Of a stretch of 56,049 nt of DNA, positions 16,373-25,397 are shown one piece after another. Every line of letters starts with the position of its first letter. Position 1 is the first letter of the stretch. A program made the position numbers and the translations under genes. Below the pieces are notes generated by a model. That model was not told where the DNA came from, did not search any database, and worked only from the letters and a program-made list of their open reading frames with translations. Origin of the DNA: Prevotella sp. (GTDB lineage Bacteria; Bacteroidota; Bacteroidia; Bacteroidales; Bacteroidaceae); NCBI GenBank assembly GCA_017443345.1, contig JAFSNR010000002.1, positions 1-56,049 on the forward strand, written 5' to 3'.

Positions 16373-17611
16373 TTATAGTTCGAGGTCGCCATCATGCACT
16401 TCGTGCCAAGGCAGACCTTGTTTGTTCAACTGTTCCATAAATGGATCGGGATCGAAGTCCTCTACATTCCACACACCAGGCTTCTTCCAGATGCCCTTCA
16501 CAAACATCATGGCACCAATCATAGCAGGCACGCCAGTGGTGTAGCTTACGCCTTGCATACCAGTTTCCTTATAGGCTTCCTGATGCTTGCAGTTATTGTA
16601 GACATAGTAGGTGTGCTCCTGTCCATCCTTGATACCACGGATGCGGCAGCCGATAGAGGTCTCGCCCTCATAGTTCTCTCCCAGATCCTGAGGATTAGGC
16701 AGCACGGCCTTCAAGAACTGCAGTGGCACGATCTTCACCTTGACGGTCTTCTCGGGCTCATCAGCCAAAGGTGCCTCATAGACGATCTCGTCGATACGAC
16801 TCATGCCGATGTTCTGAATCACGTCGAGGTGTTTCAGATACTGTTCGCCAAAGGTCATCCAGAAACGTCCCTGTTTGATGGTAGGATAGTTCTTAACCAG
16901 CGACTCCAACTCTTCATGATGCAATAGATAGCTCTCACGCGGACCAATGTTGGGGTAGGTCAGTGGCTTGTGGATCTCCAGCGGCTCGGTCTCAATCCAC
17001 TGGCCATCCTTATAGTAAAGTCCCTTCTGGGTAATCTCACGGATGTTGATCTCTGGGTTGAAGTTCGTGGCAAAGGCATGGTGGTGATCACCTGCGTTAC
17101 AGTCAACGATATCCAGATAGTGGATCTCGTCAAAGTGGTGCTTGGCAGCATAAGCTGTATATACACCAGATACACCTGGGTCGAAGCCACAGCCGAGGAT
17201 GGCTGTCAAACCAGCCTGCTCAAAGCGCTCCTTATAGGCCCATTGCCATGAATATTCAAAATGCGCTTCGTCCTTAGGCTCATAGTTGGCCGTGTCGAGA
17301 TAGTTACAGCCACACGCCAGACAAGCATCCATAATCGTCAGGTCCTGATAGGGCAGGGCAAGGTTGATGACGAGTTCTGGCTTGTAGTCATTGAAGAGTG
17401 CCTTCAACTGTTCCACATCGTCAGCATCCACCTGTGCGGTCTTGATGTCCATCTTGTAGCCAGCCTTATGGATATCCTCCACAATCTTGTCACACTTGGC
17501 TTTGCGACGACTGGCAATCATAAATTCGGTAAATACGTCAGCATTCTGGGCTATCTTAAATGCTGCTACCGTAGCGACGCCTCCGGCGCCAATCATTAAT
17601 ACTTTTGCCAT
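16373..17611 (-). CDS. Carboxynorspermidine dehydrogenase (saccharopine dehydrogenase family)
   Basis: The 412-residue protein begins with a Rossmann motif (VLMIGAGGVATVAAFKIA) and continues with features of the saccharopine dehydrogenase family member that makes carboxy(nor)spermidine: GCNYLDTANYEP, GCGFDPGVSGVYTAYA and the C-terminal GVSYTTGVPAMIGAMMF. The enzyme condenses aspartate semialdehyde with a diamine using NADPH in the alternative polyamine pathway used by Bacteroidota. A decarboxylase partner is not in this window. It sits between an uncharacterised gene (28 nt upstream) and recA (26 nt downstream), which suggests an operon. Confidence 0.85.
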   Translation of the reverse strand: MAKVLMIGAGGVATVAAFKIAQNADVFTEFMIASRRKAKCDKIVEDIHKAGYKMDIKTAQVDADDVEQLKALFNDYKPELVINLALPYQDLTIMDACLACGCNYLDTANYEPKDEAHFEYSWQWAYKERFEQAGLTAILGCGFDPGVSGVYTAYAAKHHFDEIHYLDIVDCNAGDHHHAFATNFNPEINIREITQKGLYYKDGQWIETEPLEIHKPLTYPNIGPRESYLLHHEELESLVKNYPTIKQGRFWMTFGEQYLKHLDVIQNIGMSRIDEIVYEAPLADEPEKTVKVKIVPLQFLKAVLPNPQDLGENYEGETSIGCRIRGIKDGQEHTYYVYNNCKHQEAYKETGMQGVSYTTGVPAMIGAMMFVKGIWKKPGVWNVEDFDPDPFMEQLNKQGLPWHEVHDGDLEL

Positions 17612-17639
17612 ATCTTTTATGTTTTATGATCTTATGTCC

Positions 17640-18245
17640 TTATGCCTTAATCTCATCTGCCTTGATGCCCAAGGCTGCCATCAGGGAGTATCCTAATATC
17701 TCCTGCCGGAAATTCCCACCAGGCATGGGTTGCATGGCGAAGACGGTGATGCGTTTGTCATCATCGTCCAAATGATTGAGAGTCTCGCGAACCTTATTAT
17801 AAATATGGTCATCCTCAGCATTGGGAATTACCATGATGCGCTTGACTTCTTTCTGAACAGCAACCATCTGTAAGGCGTCAGCAAGATAATCCTCTCCACC
17901 CATATTGTTCTCCAACGGATAGGCGTTGATCACAAACTCCCCCAAATGATCCTTGAAAGCCTTTCCATCCAATTCTTCCGTATAGTGCCCTGGGTTGAAA
18001 TTCTCCATCTGAGCCTTGTCCTTCTGATGGACCAGTACCACCTGTGTCTCATGATCTCCCTCGCGGATACCTCCATCAAGGGCAACGCAGTCTACCCACT
18101 TGGCGAAATCAGCCTGTGGTATTCTGCGCCCAATCATCCTTTCAAAGTTCACAATGAGTGAGAATGTGACTTTGTCGACGTAGTCTGCATCGACCAAAAT
18201 CACATTCTCACTCCACTTTGTTTGCTCTTGTAGGTTGTTGTTCAT
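17640..18245 (-). CDS. Uncharacterised conserved cytosolic protein
   Basis: This 201-residue protein has no signal peptide or membrane segment. It begins MNNNLQEQTKWSENVILVDA and looks like a compact alpha/beta protein: alternating hydrophobic strands (VILVDADYVD, VVLVHQ, IMVIPN, ITVFAM) and acidic helices. The family is not named here with confidence. The frame could begin at a TTG at 18257, but that TTG is part of the -7 promoter box. ATG 18245, 9 nt after it, is therefore the start. It is the first gene of the unit leading to the polyamine gene and recA. Confidence 0.8.
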   Translation of the reverse strand: MNNNLQEQTKWSENVILVDADYVDKVTFSLIVNFERMIGRRIPQADFAKWVDCVALDGGIREGDHETQVVLVHQKDKAQMENFNPGHYTEELDGKAFKDHLGEFVINAYPLENNMGGEDYLADALQMVAVQKEVKRIMVIPNAEDDHIYNKVRETLNHLDDDDKRITVFAMQPMPGGNFRQEILGYSLMAALGIKADEIKA

Positions 18246-18254
18246 AACTAGCTG

Positions 18255-18286
18255 CAAAGTTACGAAGAATTTCCTAAACGAGCAAA
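18255..18286 (-). promoter_or_regulatory. Promoter of the 18245-15321 unit
   Basis: TTTG (18286-18283) and TAACTTTG (18262-18255) on the minus strand are 24 bp apart. Confidence 0.78.
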
Positions 18287-18304
18287 CTTTTCACTTTTTT
18301 TATA

Positions 18305-19126
18305 TCAGCATGGACGTTTCTTTGGCAGGTTGAACACATCCTGCACTTCTTTCATCTGTTCCTCCGTCATGCCATCGGGCTCACTACCCATTGCACGGGC
18401 ACACATATAGATGTTAGCAGCCTTACAGAGTACATCAGTCTGATCAAAAGCATCCATGATGTCTGTTCCAACAGCTACAGTACCATGTTTCTCCCACATG
18501 ACTACGTCGTGAGTCTTGATCTGCTCGAGGGTAGCCTCAGCGAGTGCCACTGATGAAGGCAATGCATAAGGTACGATACCAATGCCCAGAGGTGCAAAAG
18601 CCAGTGTTTCAGGAATCATCGACCACAGCACGCGTGTCATCTCATCTCCCTTCAGGAAACGTTGAATGTGGCTCATGGCTACCAACTCAATGGGATGGGT
18701 GTGCAGGGTTGCCTTATAGCATGACCCTGTTTCCAACAGATAGTTCTGCAGAGCGAGGTGTGTGGGCAATTCTGAGGTAGGAACTACGTTCTCATCAGCA
18801 ATGACCTCGTATGAGGCACAGTCATCAAGAATACGAATGATACTGCCGTTCTGCATGGGCTCCTTGGCGAGGTCACGCATGCGTTTGCCAGTACCTTTAC
18901 AGTAGAAGTACTTACCCTTGAGCAGTGGTAAAACCATACCAATCTGTTTCACTTCCGAAATGGCCTTCATGGCTTTGCATTCGTCATCCATATACTCAGT
19001 GACATTCACGGTGATGTTACCACCATTACGCTCTGCCCAGCCTTTCTGCCAGAGATAACCAGTCACCTCGGCTATCTGATATACGACCGCTTTCAGTTCT
19101 TCGCGGCCTTCCAATATACTCTTCAT
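18305..19126 (-). CDS. rhaD: Rhamnulose-1-phosphate aldolase
   Basis: The 273-residue class II (zinc) aldolase splits L-rhamnulose 1-phosphate into dihydroxyacetone phosphate and L-lactaldehyde. Length matches E. coli RhaD (274). Visible are the N-terminal GWAERNGGNITVNV, the catalytic-region Glu in the ENVVPTSELPTHLAL stretch, the zinc-binding HTHPIELVAMSH, and a later WEKHGTVAVG with the third His. It is the last gene of the rha operon, 19 nt after rhaT. The C-terminus is close to the neighbouring promoter, and no terminator hairpin was seen. Confidence 0.93.
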   Translation of the reverse strand: MKSILEGREELKAVVYQIAEVTGYLWQKGWAERNGGNITVNVTEYMDDECKAMKAISEVKQIGMVLPLLKGKYFYCKGTGKRMRDLAKEPMQNGSIIRILDDCASYEVIADENVVPTSELPTHLALQNYLLETGSCYKATLHTHPIELVAMSHIQRFLKGDEMTRVLWSMIPETLAFAPLGIGIVPYALPSSVALAEATLEQIKTHDVVMWEKHGTVAVGTDIMDAFDQTDVLCKAANIYMCARAMGSEPDGMTEEQMKEVQDVFNLPKKRPC

Positions 19127-19145
19127 ATCATTAATGTTTATATCT

Positions 19146-20180
19146 TTAAATCAATTGTGGGAGGAAACACGAAATGACTAGTACTACAATACCCACGACG
19201 AGGACGGTAATGGTCTTCTGTGAACACCCCTTCCACTCTTTCAGGATGATGCCCCAGACGTTAGAGAATACCACATTGAGCGCCATCAGAATACAGAATG
19301 CCAATGTGGTAAGCGTAGGTGATTCCGTCAGGAAACCCTTGCCTAATGACAGTCCGAAGAACTGCGAATACCAGAGTGCACCAGCCAACAGGCAGAACAG
19401 AAGGTTGTTACCCCATACTGCAGTTTTCTTATAGTCGCCCCAGGTCTTATTGACTTGGTTCTGGTAGAAACAGTAGATGGCGTTGGTGATGAATCCTCCA
19501 AAGGTCACGAGCAGGGTAGCAGGCAGGGTACGGAACATCGGATCAGTCAGTTCGCCGAAGTTGATGCCCTTTCCAAACTCCAGACCTACGTTGAAGCAGC
19601 CGCTCATAAATCCTGCAAGCAAGGCAATAGCCAGTCCTTTAGGGAAATTGAAGTCCTTGACTGCCGCTTTCTTCTCCTCTTCTGAGAGCGAGGCTGCTTT
19701 CATACTTCCAGCTACACCAATGATGGCGATACCAATCAGTGTGACCACTACTCCTAGAATCACAGCAAACGTCAATGACTCCAGTGCATTGAGTTCAGGG
19801 AAGAAAAAGTTGAGCAGTACAGGTCCCATGATGGTTCCCAGTCCTGCACAGGTACCCAAGGCAATGGACTGTCCGAGGGCTACACCTAGATAACGCATTG
19901 AGAGTCCGAAGGTCAGACCACCCACACCCCAGAGTACACCAAAGAAGATGGTCATCCAGATGTTGAATGACTGTTCTGCGGTGAACAATTCAAAGAGGGA
20001 ATGCCCTGCTGGCACAGCCAGCAGAGCACCCAGGAAAGGTAAGATCAGCCAGGCGAACACACCCTGCACAATCCAGTAGCTCTCCCACGACCAATCCTTG
20101 ATCTTATTGATAGGTACGTAGCAGCTGCTCTGGCAGAAGGCGCCAATGGCAATGATCAGTAATCCTAAAACAATCTCCAT
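19146..20180 (-). CDS. rhaT: L-rhamnose-proton symporter RhaT
   Basis: The 344-residue inner-membrane permease has ten hydrophobic helices. Its N-terminus (GAFCQSSCYVPINKIKDWSWESYW) and its FGLSMRYLGVALGQSIALG segment are characteristic of RhaT. It imports L-rhamnose with protons. Its ATG overlaps the rhaA stop codon as TAATG, so translation is probably coupled, and rhaD follows after 19 nt. Confidence 0.93.
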   Translation of the reverse strand: MEIVLGLLIIAIGAFCQSSCYVPINKIKDWSWESYWIVQGVFAWLILPFLGALLAVPAGHSLFELFTAEQSFNIWMTIFFGVLWGVGGLTFGLSMRYLGVALGQSIALGTCAGLGTIMGPVLLNFFFPELNALESLTFAVILGVVVTLIGIAIIGVAGSMKAASLSEEEKKAAVKDFNFPKGLAIALLAGFMSGCFNVGLEFGKGINFGELTDPMFRTLPATLLVTFGGFITNAIYCFYQNQVNKTWGDYKKTAVWGNNLLFCLLAGALWYSQFFGLSLGKGFLTESPTLTTLAFCILMALNVVFSNVWGIILKEWKGCSQKTITVLVVGIVVLVISCFLPQLI

Positions 20181-21430
20181 TATCTCTTAGAAGTTACCTC
20201 TTTTTCGTATTTCTGAATGGCTGCAATGTACTCCTCACCTACAGGAACATTGTTCTTCAGGTTGAAGTAATCGAATACAGCACCGAATGGCATCGACTTG
20301 GCCTCTTCCATGAGGGCGAGACGCTCGAAGTTCTGCCCCTGGTCCTCATACTCACGCAGTTTGGCCTTTGGCTCGAGCAGTGCCTGCAGGATACACTTCT
20401 GAGTAGCACGTGTACCTACAAGGTAGGCACCGATACGATTGATGGATGCATCGAAATAGTCGAGGCCAACGTGAGCACGATCCAATGCATCGCTGCGAAC
20501 CAACTCCTTGAACAGGTCGAGGGTCTGGTCGTTCATGATGGTTACATGATCAGAGTCCCAACGAACTGGGCGTGATACATGGAGCATCAGCTCAGGAACG
20601 TACATCAACAAGGTAGAAACGAAGTCTGAAACGTTCTCAGTCGGCTCATAGTGACCAGTATCGAGGGTGAACATCTGTTTGCGGGTAGCACAGTAGGCTG
20701 TGTAGAAGTCGTGTGAACCAACGGTGTAGCTCTCCAGTCCGATACCAAACAGCTTAGCCTCGAAACAGTTCTTGACACCATCGAGTTTCTCCTCCATGAT
20801 CTCATCGAGTGAGGCAGCGAGAATCTCGCGATACTTCTTGCGCTGTACGGGCATATCCTTGCTTCCGTCGTGTACCCAGATATTCATGATACAGGGATCA
20901 TTCTGAGCCTTACCCATCGCATCAGCAATACGGCGGCAACGCTTGGTGTGCTCAATCCAGAAATCACGGATGCCTTTGTCAGGATTACTCAGCGTCAGCT
21001 CACCACTTTTGGGATGAGAGAAGGAAGTAGAATTGAAGTCGAGTTTCATGTTGTTCTCCTTGGCCCAGTCAATCCAACTCTGGAAGTGACTAACCTCTAC
21101 CTGGTCGCGATCCACGAACTTGCCTCCGAAATCGCCATAAATCTCATGGAGATTCAGACGGTGATTACCAGCGATAAGGGTCTTCACGAACTCGATATCC
21201 TTGCGAACCTCGTCAATGTTACGGGCACGACCAGGATAGTTACCTGTGGTCTGGATACCACCACTGAGGGCATCGTTGCGCTCGAAGCCTACTACATCAT
21301 CTGTCTGCCAGCAGTGCAGTGAGATCTGCTGTTTCTCCAGCTGCTCAATCACTTTGTCAGTGTCAACACCAATGGCTGCATAGCGCTCTTTCGCTACAGC
21401 ATAAGCTTTTTCAATCAGTTCTGCTTTCAT
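20180..21430 (-). CDS. rhaA: L-rhamnose isomerase
   Basis: The 416-residue enzyme interconverts L-rhamnose and L-rhamnulose in the cytosol using divalent metal ions. It has the expected length (E. coli 419), with SLHCWQTDDVVGFE near the N-terminus, NYPGRARN, the metal-site region LNLHEIYGDFGG and the later MFTLDTGHYEPTENVSDF and SRPVRWDSDHV motifs. It is the second gene of the rha operon, 24 nt after rhaB. Confidence 0.95.
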   Translation of the reverse strand: MKAELIEKAYAVAKERYAAIGVDTDKVIEQLEKQQISLHCWQTDDVVGFERNDALSGGIQTTGNYPGRARNIDEVRKDIEFVKTLIAGNHRLNLHEIYGDFGGKFVDRDQVEVSHFQSWIDWAKENNMKLDFNSTSFSHPKSGELTLSNPDKGIRDFWIEHTKRCRRIADAMGKAQNDPCIMNIWVHDGSKDMPVQRKKYREILAASLDEIMEEKLDGVKNCFEAKLFGIGLESYTVGSHDFYTAYCATRKQMFTLDTGHYEPTENVSDFVSTLLMYVPELMLHVSRPVRWDSDHVTIMNDQTLDLFKELVRSDALDRAHVGLDYFDASINRIGAYLVGTRATQKCILQALLEPKAKLREYEDQGQNFERLALMEEAKSMPFGAVFDYFNLKNNVPVGEEYIAAIQKYEKEVTSKR

Positions 21431-21454
21431 AATTCGTTTGTTTTTAATTATATG

Positions 21455-22936
21455 TTATTTGTTTGTTATTCTCAGATATTTCTCAAAGGCCTGATCCCAA
21501 GCAGCTTTCTCTGTCGGCTCATACTTTACGAGCTCCAATGAGTTGGCAATGATCTGACGCATTTCCCAGATGTCCTTGACCAGTCCGGCAGCCTTGGCTT
21601 GAAGCATGATGTTGCCAATGGCAGTACCCTCCTGAGGACCAGCCAAAACGGTAGTACCGATAGAATTGGCTGTAAACTGGTTCAGGTATTTGTTCAAACT
21701 GCCGCCACCAATGATGTGCAGTACGTTGATATCAAAGCTGGCAAACTCCTTGAGCCACTCAAACACCTGGCGATAACGTAGGGCCAACGAGTCGAAGATG
21801 CATCTGCAGATCTCTGCAGGTGTCTCAGGTACAGGTTGGTTTGTCTGTTGGCAATAGGTTTGGATAGCACCAATCATCGATGAGGGATTAGCAAATATCG
21901 CATCATCGGGATTGATGAGGCTTCTGAAAGCCTCCACCTGCATGGCTGAACCTTGTAACTCCGGATGAGACAGTTTCCTGACTTCTTCTGGCCACTCCAG
22001 ACGACAACGCTCGTAGAGCCACATACCGCAGATGTTCTTCAGGAATCTTGTCGTGCCTTCGATACCACCTTCGTTGGTAAAATTACGCTCGTAGCTCAAA
22101 TCGTTGATGATGGCATCTTTCGTCTCGATACCCATCAGACTCCATGTGCCACTTGAGAGATAGGCGAATTGCTCATTCTTGGCAGGAACAGCTGCAACAG
22201 CCGATCCAGTGTCATGCCCTGCTACAGCAATGACAGGTACAGGACCTAAGCCTGTCATCCTCTGCACTTCGTCAGTCAGCACACCAATTAAAGTGCCGGG
22301 ATTCACCATCTTGCCAAACATGGAACGTGTCAGTCCCAGTGAGGCCAACAGACGCTCATCGAGTTGCTTTGTCCTGGGATCAAGTAACTCCGAGGTTGAG
22401 GCGATGGTATATTCACAGACCTCATTGCCTGTAAGCATCCAACTCAGGGCATCGGGCACAAAGAGGATTTTCTTTGCATGTTTCAAGGCCGCATTGCCCT
22501 CACGTCCCATGGCATAGAGTTGGAAGATGGAGTTGAAATTCATCAACTGGATGCCAGTCACATCATAAACCTCTCGTTTCGAAATGACGTGTTTCAGATA
22601 ATCATCCATCGCGTCAAATGTAATAGGATCGCGATATGCGCGAGGGTTCCTTAATATGGCGTTGTCCTCACCGATCATGACGAAGTCTACACCCCAGGTG
22701 TCGATACCAATCGATGTGATCTTCAATCCTCTCTTGGCCACCTCCTTGAGACCCTTGATAATCTCGAAGTAGAGGGCGTAAATGTCCCAATAGAAATGTC
22801 CACCTTGTTCGATGAGGTTGTTGGGGAAGCGTGTGACCTCCTCCAGACCGAACTGTCCGTCTTCAATGTTTCCGATGATGGTGCGTCCACTGGTGGCTCC
22901 CAAGTCAACGGCGAAGAAATAGCTTTTATTATTCAT
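21455..22936 (-). CDS. rhaB: Rhamnulokinase
   Basis: The 493-residue FGGY-family sugar kinase phosphorylates L-rhamnulose at C1. It shows the N-terminal phosphate loop FFAVDLGATSGRTI, the substrate-site SIGIDTWGVDFVM, the hinge AVAGHDTGSAVAAVP and the C-terminal adenosine motif HIIGGGSLNKYLNQF. The frame is open to 22969, but the upstream codons run into the promoter; ATG 22936 fits the family N-terminus. It is the first gene of the rhaB-A-T-D operon. In Bacteroides an AraC-type RhaR controls this operon; the only AraC gene here is at 24494, beyond nhaD. Confidence 0.94.
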   Translation of the reverse strand: MNNKSYFFAVDLGATSGRTIIGNIEDGQFGLEEVTRFPNNLIEQGGHFYWDIYALYFEIIKGLKEVAKRGLKITSIGIDTWGVDFVMIGEDNAILRNPRAYRDPITFDAMDDYLKHVISKREVYDVTGIQLMNFNSIFQLYAMGREGNAALKHAKKILFVPDALSWMLTGNEVCEYTIASTSELLDPRTKQLDERLLASLGLTRSMFGKMVNPGTLIGVLTDEVQRMTGLGPVPVIAVAGHDTGSAVAAVPAKNEQFAYLSSGTWSLMGIETKDAIINDLSYERNFTNEGGIEGTTRFLKNICGMWLYERCRLEWPEEVRKLSHPELQGSAMQVEAFRSLINPDDAIFANPSSMIGAIQTYCQQTNQPVPETPAEICRCIFDSLALRYRQVFEWLKEFASFDINVLHIIGGGSLNKYLNQFTANSIGTTVLAGPQEGTAIGNIMLQAKAAGLVKDIWEMRQIIANSLELVKYEPTEKAAWDQAFEKYLRITNK

Positions 22937-22966
22937 TTTAATTCCTTTGATTAGCAGATTCGACGG

Positions 22967-22974
22967 CAAAGGTA
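22967..22974 (-). promoter_or_regulatory. -7 element of the rha operon promoter
   Basis: TACCTTTG (minus, 22974-22967) lies 30 nt before the rhaB ATG. A clear TTTG at -33 is missing, as expected for a promoter that needs an activator. Confidence 0.65.
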
Positions 22975-23080
22975 CGTAATAAATAGTATTGTTGCCCTCA
23001 TTATTTGATTTTTAGACATGAATTTTTGATATACTGAATAATTTTTCACTTTTCATGAGACGCTTTTCACTTTTCTTTTG

Positions 23081-23088
23081 TACCTTTG
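23081..23088 (+). promoter_or_regulatory. -7 element of the nhaD promoter
   Basis: TACCTTTG stands 40 nt upstream of the nhaD ATG, directly after a GCTTTTCACTTTTC repeat tract (23044-23075) that occupies the -33 region. Confidence 0.65.
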
Positions 23089-23127
23089 CAGAAGAAATAA
23101 TTAAAACAACAAATTTAGCAAGTCAAA

Positions 23128-24459
23128 ATGTCAACATTAACAATTCTTATTGTCATCGTCTTCTGTGTCGGCTATCTCTGTATTGCCCTCGAGAGTTTGA
23201 CAAAGGTCAACAAGGCAGCCATTGCCCTGCTGATGTGTGTGTTCTGCTGGACGCTCCTCATGATGGGACCGGCAGCTTATTACCCCGCTATTCCAGGCGA
23301 GGAAGTGGTGCATCATATCGCTGAAGTCATCGAACACCATCTGGGTGATGCCGCAGGTACCCTCTTCTTTCTGATGGGTGCTATGACCATTGTCGAGATT
23401 GTCGACTCCAACGGTGGTTTCAACTTTGTGCGTGATACGATGAAGACGCGCTCTAAGCGTAAGCTGATGTGGCGTGTGGCCTTCATGACCTTCTTCTTAT
23501 CTGCCATTCTCGACAACCTCACCACTTCTATTGTGATGATCATGGTGCTCCGAAAACTGGTACAGAGTCGTGGTGACCGTCTGATTTATGCAGCCCTTGT
23601 GGTCGTATCAGCCAATTCTGGAGGAGCCTTCTCGCCCATTGGAGACGTCACCACCATCATGCTGTGGATCAAGGGCGTCATTACTACCCAAGGTGTTATC
23701 ACAGAGATTTTCGTTCCTTCGCTTGTCTCCATGCTTGTACCAGCCTTTATCCTGCAGTATCAGCTCAATGGCAAGTTCGACAAGGAGAATAACCTGCCGA
23801 AGGCTGATGTGACACAGTTCACGAAAGCCCAACGTGACATCATCTTCTGGTTGGGTGTCGGTGGTCTCTGTTTTGTTCCTATCTTCAAGACCATCACTCA
23901 TCTCCCACCGTTTATGGGAATCCTTCTTGTACTTGGTGTCCTCTGGACTGTCACTGAGATTTTCCATTATAACACTGCTGAGGACGACACTATGGCAAAG
24001 CGTGTCACTGACCTTTTGTCAAAGATCGACCTCTCAACGATTATGTTCTTCCTGGGCATCCTGATGGCAGTAGCCGTACTTCAGGAGGTTGGTGTGCTCA
24101 CGATGATGGGACAGTTCCTTGATGCGACCTTTGAGGGTAACCACTATCTCGTTACAGGTATCATTGGTGTGCTTTCATCCATCGTCGACAATGTACCTCT
24201 TGTGGCTGGTTGTATGGGTATGTATCCTGTTCAGGCTGCTGGTGATCTCGCTGTCGATGGCATCTTCTGGCAGTTGCTCGCCTATTGTGCAGGTGTCGGA
24301 GGTTCCATGCTGATCATCGGTTCTGCAGCTGGTGTGGTTGTGATGGGTCTCGAGAAGATTACCTTCGGCTGGTATCTGAAGAAGATCACTTGGATTGCCT
24401 TTACTGGTTACCTCGCTGGTATATTCGTTTATTGGTTGGAGCGTACGTTTATCTTCTAA
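23128..24459 (+). CDS. nhaD: NhaD-type sodium/proton antiporter
   Basis: The 443-residue membrane protein has about 11-12 helices and belongs to the NhaD branch of the ion-transporter superfamily. Characteristic segments are FLMGAMTIVEIVDSNGGF, SAILDNLTTSIVM (about 132) and SANSGGAFSPIGDVTT (about 170), with a repeat of this motif style (SSIVDNVPLVAG) in the second half. It exports Na+ or Li+ in exchange for protons. It diverges from the rha operon and ends in a terminator shared with the convergent AraC gene. Confidence 0.92.
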   Translation: MSTLTILIVIVFCVGYLCIALESLTKVNKAAIALLMCVFCWTLLMMGPAAYYPAIPGEEVVHHIAEVIEHHLGDAAGTLFFLMGAMTIVEIVDSNGGFNFVRDTMKTRSKRKLMWRVAFMTFFLSAILDNLTTSIVMIMVLRKLVQSRGDRLIYAALVVVSANSGGAFSPIGDVTTIMLWIKGVITTQGVITEIFVPSLVSMLVPAFILQYQLNGKFDKENNLPKADVTQFTKAQRDIIFWLGVGGLCFVPIFKTITHLPPFMGILLVLGVLWTVTEIFHYNTAEDDTMAKRVTDLLSKIDLSTIMFFLGILMAVAVLQEVGVLTMMGQFLDATFEGNHYLVTGIIGVLSSIVDNVPLVAGCMGMYPVQAAGDLAVDGIFWQLLAYCAGVGGSMLIIGSAAGVVVMGLEKITFGWYLKKITWIAFTGYLAGIFVYWLERTFIF

Positions 24460-24461
24460 AC

Positions 24462-24499
24462 AAATAAATATCCCCGCCACTTGGCGGGGATATTTATTT
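24462..24499. terminator. Bidirectional terminator whose stem contains the araC-type gene stop codon
   Basis: An 18-bp stem (24462-24479 with 24482-24499, arm AAATAAATATCCCCGCCA) ends nhaD on the plus strand. On the minus strand the TAA of the AraC-family gene (24496-24494) lies within the stem. Confidence 0.85.
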
Positions 24500-25363
24500 G
24501 GCTTTGATGTCGCTGGGCTTAAGCCCCATCTTGGCTTTGAACTTGGCGGAGAAATAGTCTGGGCTCTCGAAGTTGAGGCGGTAGGCAATCTCCTTGATAC
24601 TGTAGTCAGTGGTGGTAAGGAGCTCTTTAGCGCGTTGCAGGCGCAGCTCCTGCTGGTAAGTGGAAGGTGACAGACCAGTATATTCCTTAAAGAGTTTGCG
24701 GAAATTACTGTAGCTGACTCCCAGATCCTCAGCAACCTGTTGGATGGTAAGGTCTGCCTCCAGTGATTCGCGGATGCGTAGACGGGCCCGATTGATCATG
24801 TCAACTTGCTGCTGGTTCTTACTGAACTCCTTGTTACGTTCCAGGGAGTACATGATACCGATGAGGTGGTTGACGATACCAGCCATTACTTGCTGGGAGT
24901 AGGCTGCCTCTTCGATAGCTGCCTCGTAAGCCCGCTTGTAGAGCATCTCGATAACCGATGAGTAACCAACGTGGTAGATAGGTTTCTCTGGCGAGAGGAA
25001 GCCGGCTTTGACACGATCGTCCATATTACGACCTTTGAATCCTATCCAGTAACTTTTCCAACCAGTATGTTCCATAGGGTGATAGCTGTGCCATTCGCCA
25101 GGGAAGAGGAGAAACATATCACCAGCTTTTAGTTTCCGACGCGAGCAGTTGGCACTTTGGAACCAACCTTCCCCCTCAGGGTTGTATAGCAATTGGTACT
25201 CATTGAGGATACGGCCCTTCTCAACACTGAAGTAATAGCCATCGGCATGTCCTCTCGTGGGATAGGGATCGCCAGGGGCAATTTCCTCATGACCGATAGT
25301 GCTGACGGTAAGTCCCCAAAGGGCATCGCGTTCGTTGGCCAACAAGTATTTACTGATCTGCAT
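24494..25363 (-). CDS. AraC-family transcriptional regulator
   Basis: The 289-residue protein has an N-terminal cupin-like ligand domain (about 1-150; FLLFPGEWHSYHP is its conserved core) and a C-terminal pair of helix-turn-helix motifs: LTIQQVAEDLGVSYSNFRKLFKEY and YSIKEIAYRLNFESPDYFSAKFK. It has no receiver domain. It starts 34 nt after the stop of sensor kinase 1 and looks like the last gene of the five-gene sensor operon. It could regulate targets of that operon or act as the rhamnose regulator (RhaR-like) for the nearby rha genes; position supports the first and general type the second. ATG 25363 is chosen because the longer frame overlaps the kinase gene. Confidence 0.85.
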   Translation of the reverse strand: MQISKYLLANERDALWGLTVSTIGHEEIAPGDPYPTRGHADGYYFSVEKGRILNEYQLLYNPEGEGWFQSANCSRRKLKAGDMFLLFPGEWHSYHPMEHTGWKSYWIGFKGRNMDDRVKAGFLSPEKPIYHVGYSSVIEMLYKRAYEAAIEEAAYSQQVMAGIVNHLIGIMYSLERNKEFSKNQQQVDMINRARLRIRESLEADLTIQQVAEDLGVSYSNFRKLFKEYTGLSPSTYQQELRLQRAKELLTTTDYSIKEIAYRLNFESPDYFSAKFKAKMGLKPSDIKAK

Positions 25364-25397
25364 AGTTCTGTTTGGTAAATGAATAGTTAGAATTGTG

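Noticed and set aside
24494-25363. AraC gene as the output half of a hybrid two-component system
   Set aside because: It has a cupin-like N-terminal domain, not a receiver, and is separate from the kinases, so a direct phosphorelay to it is not supported.
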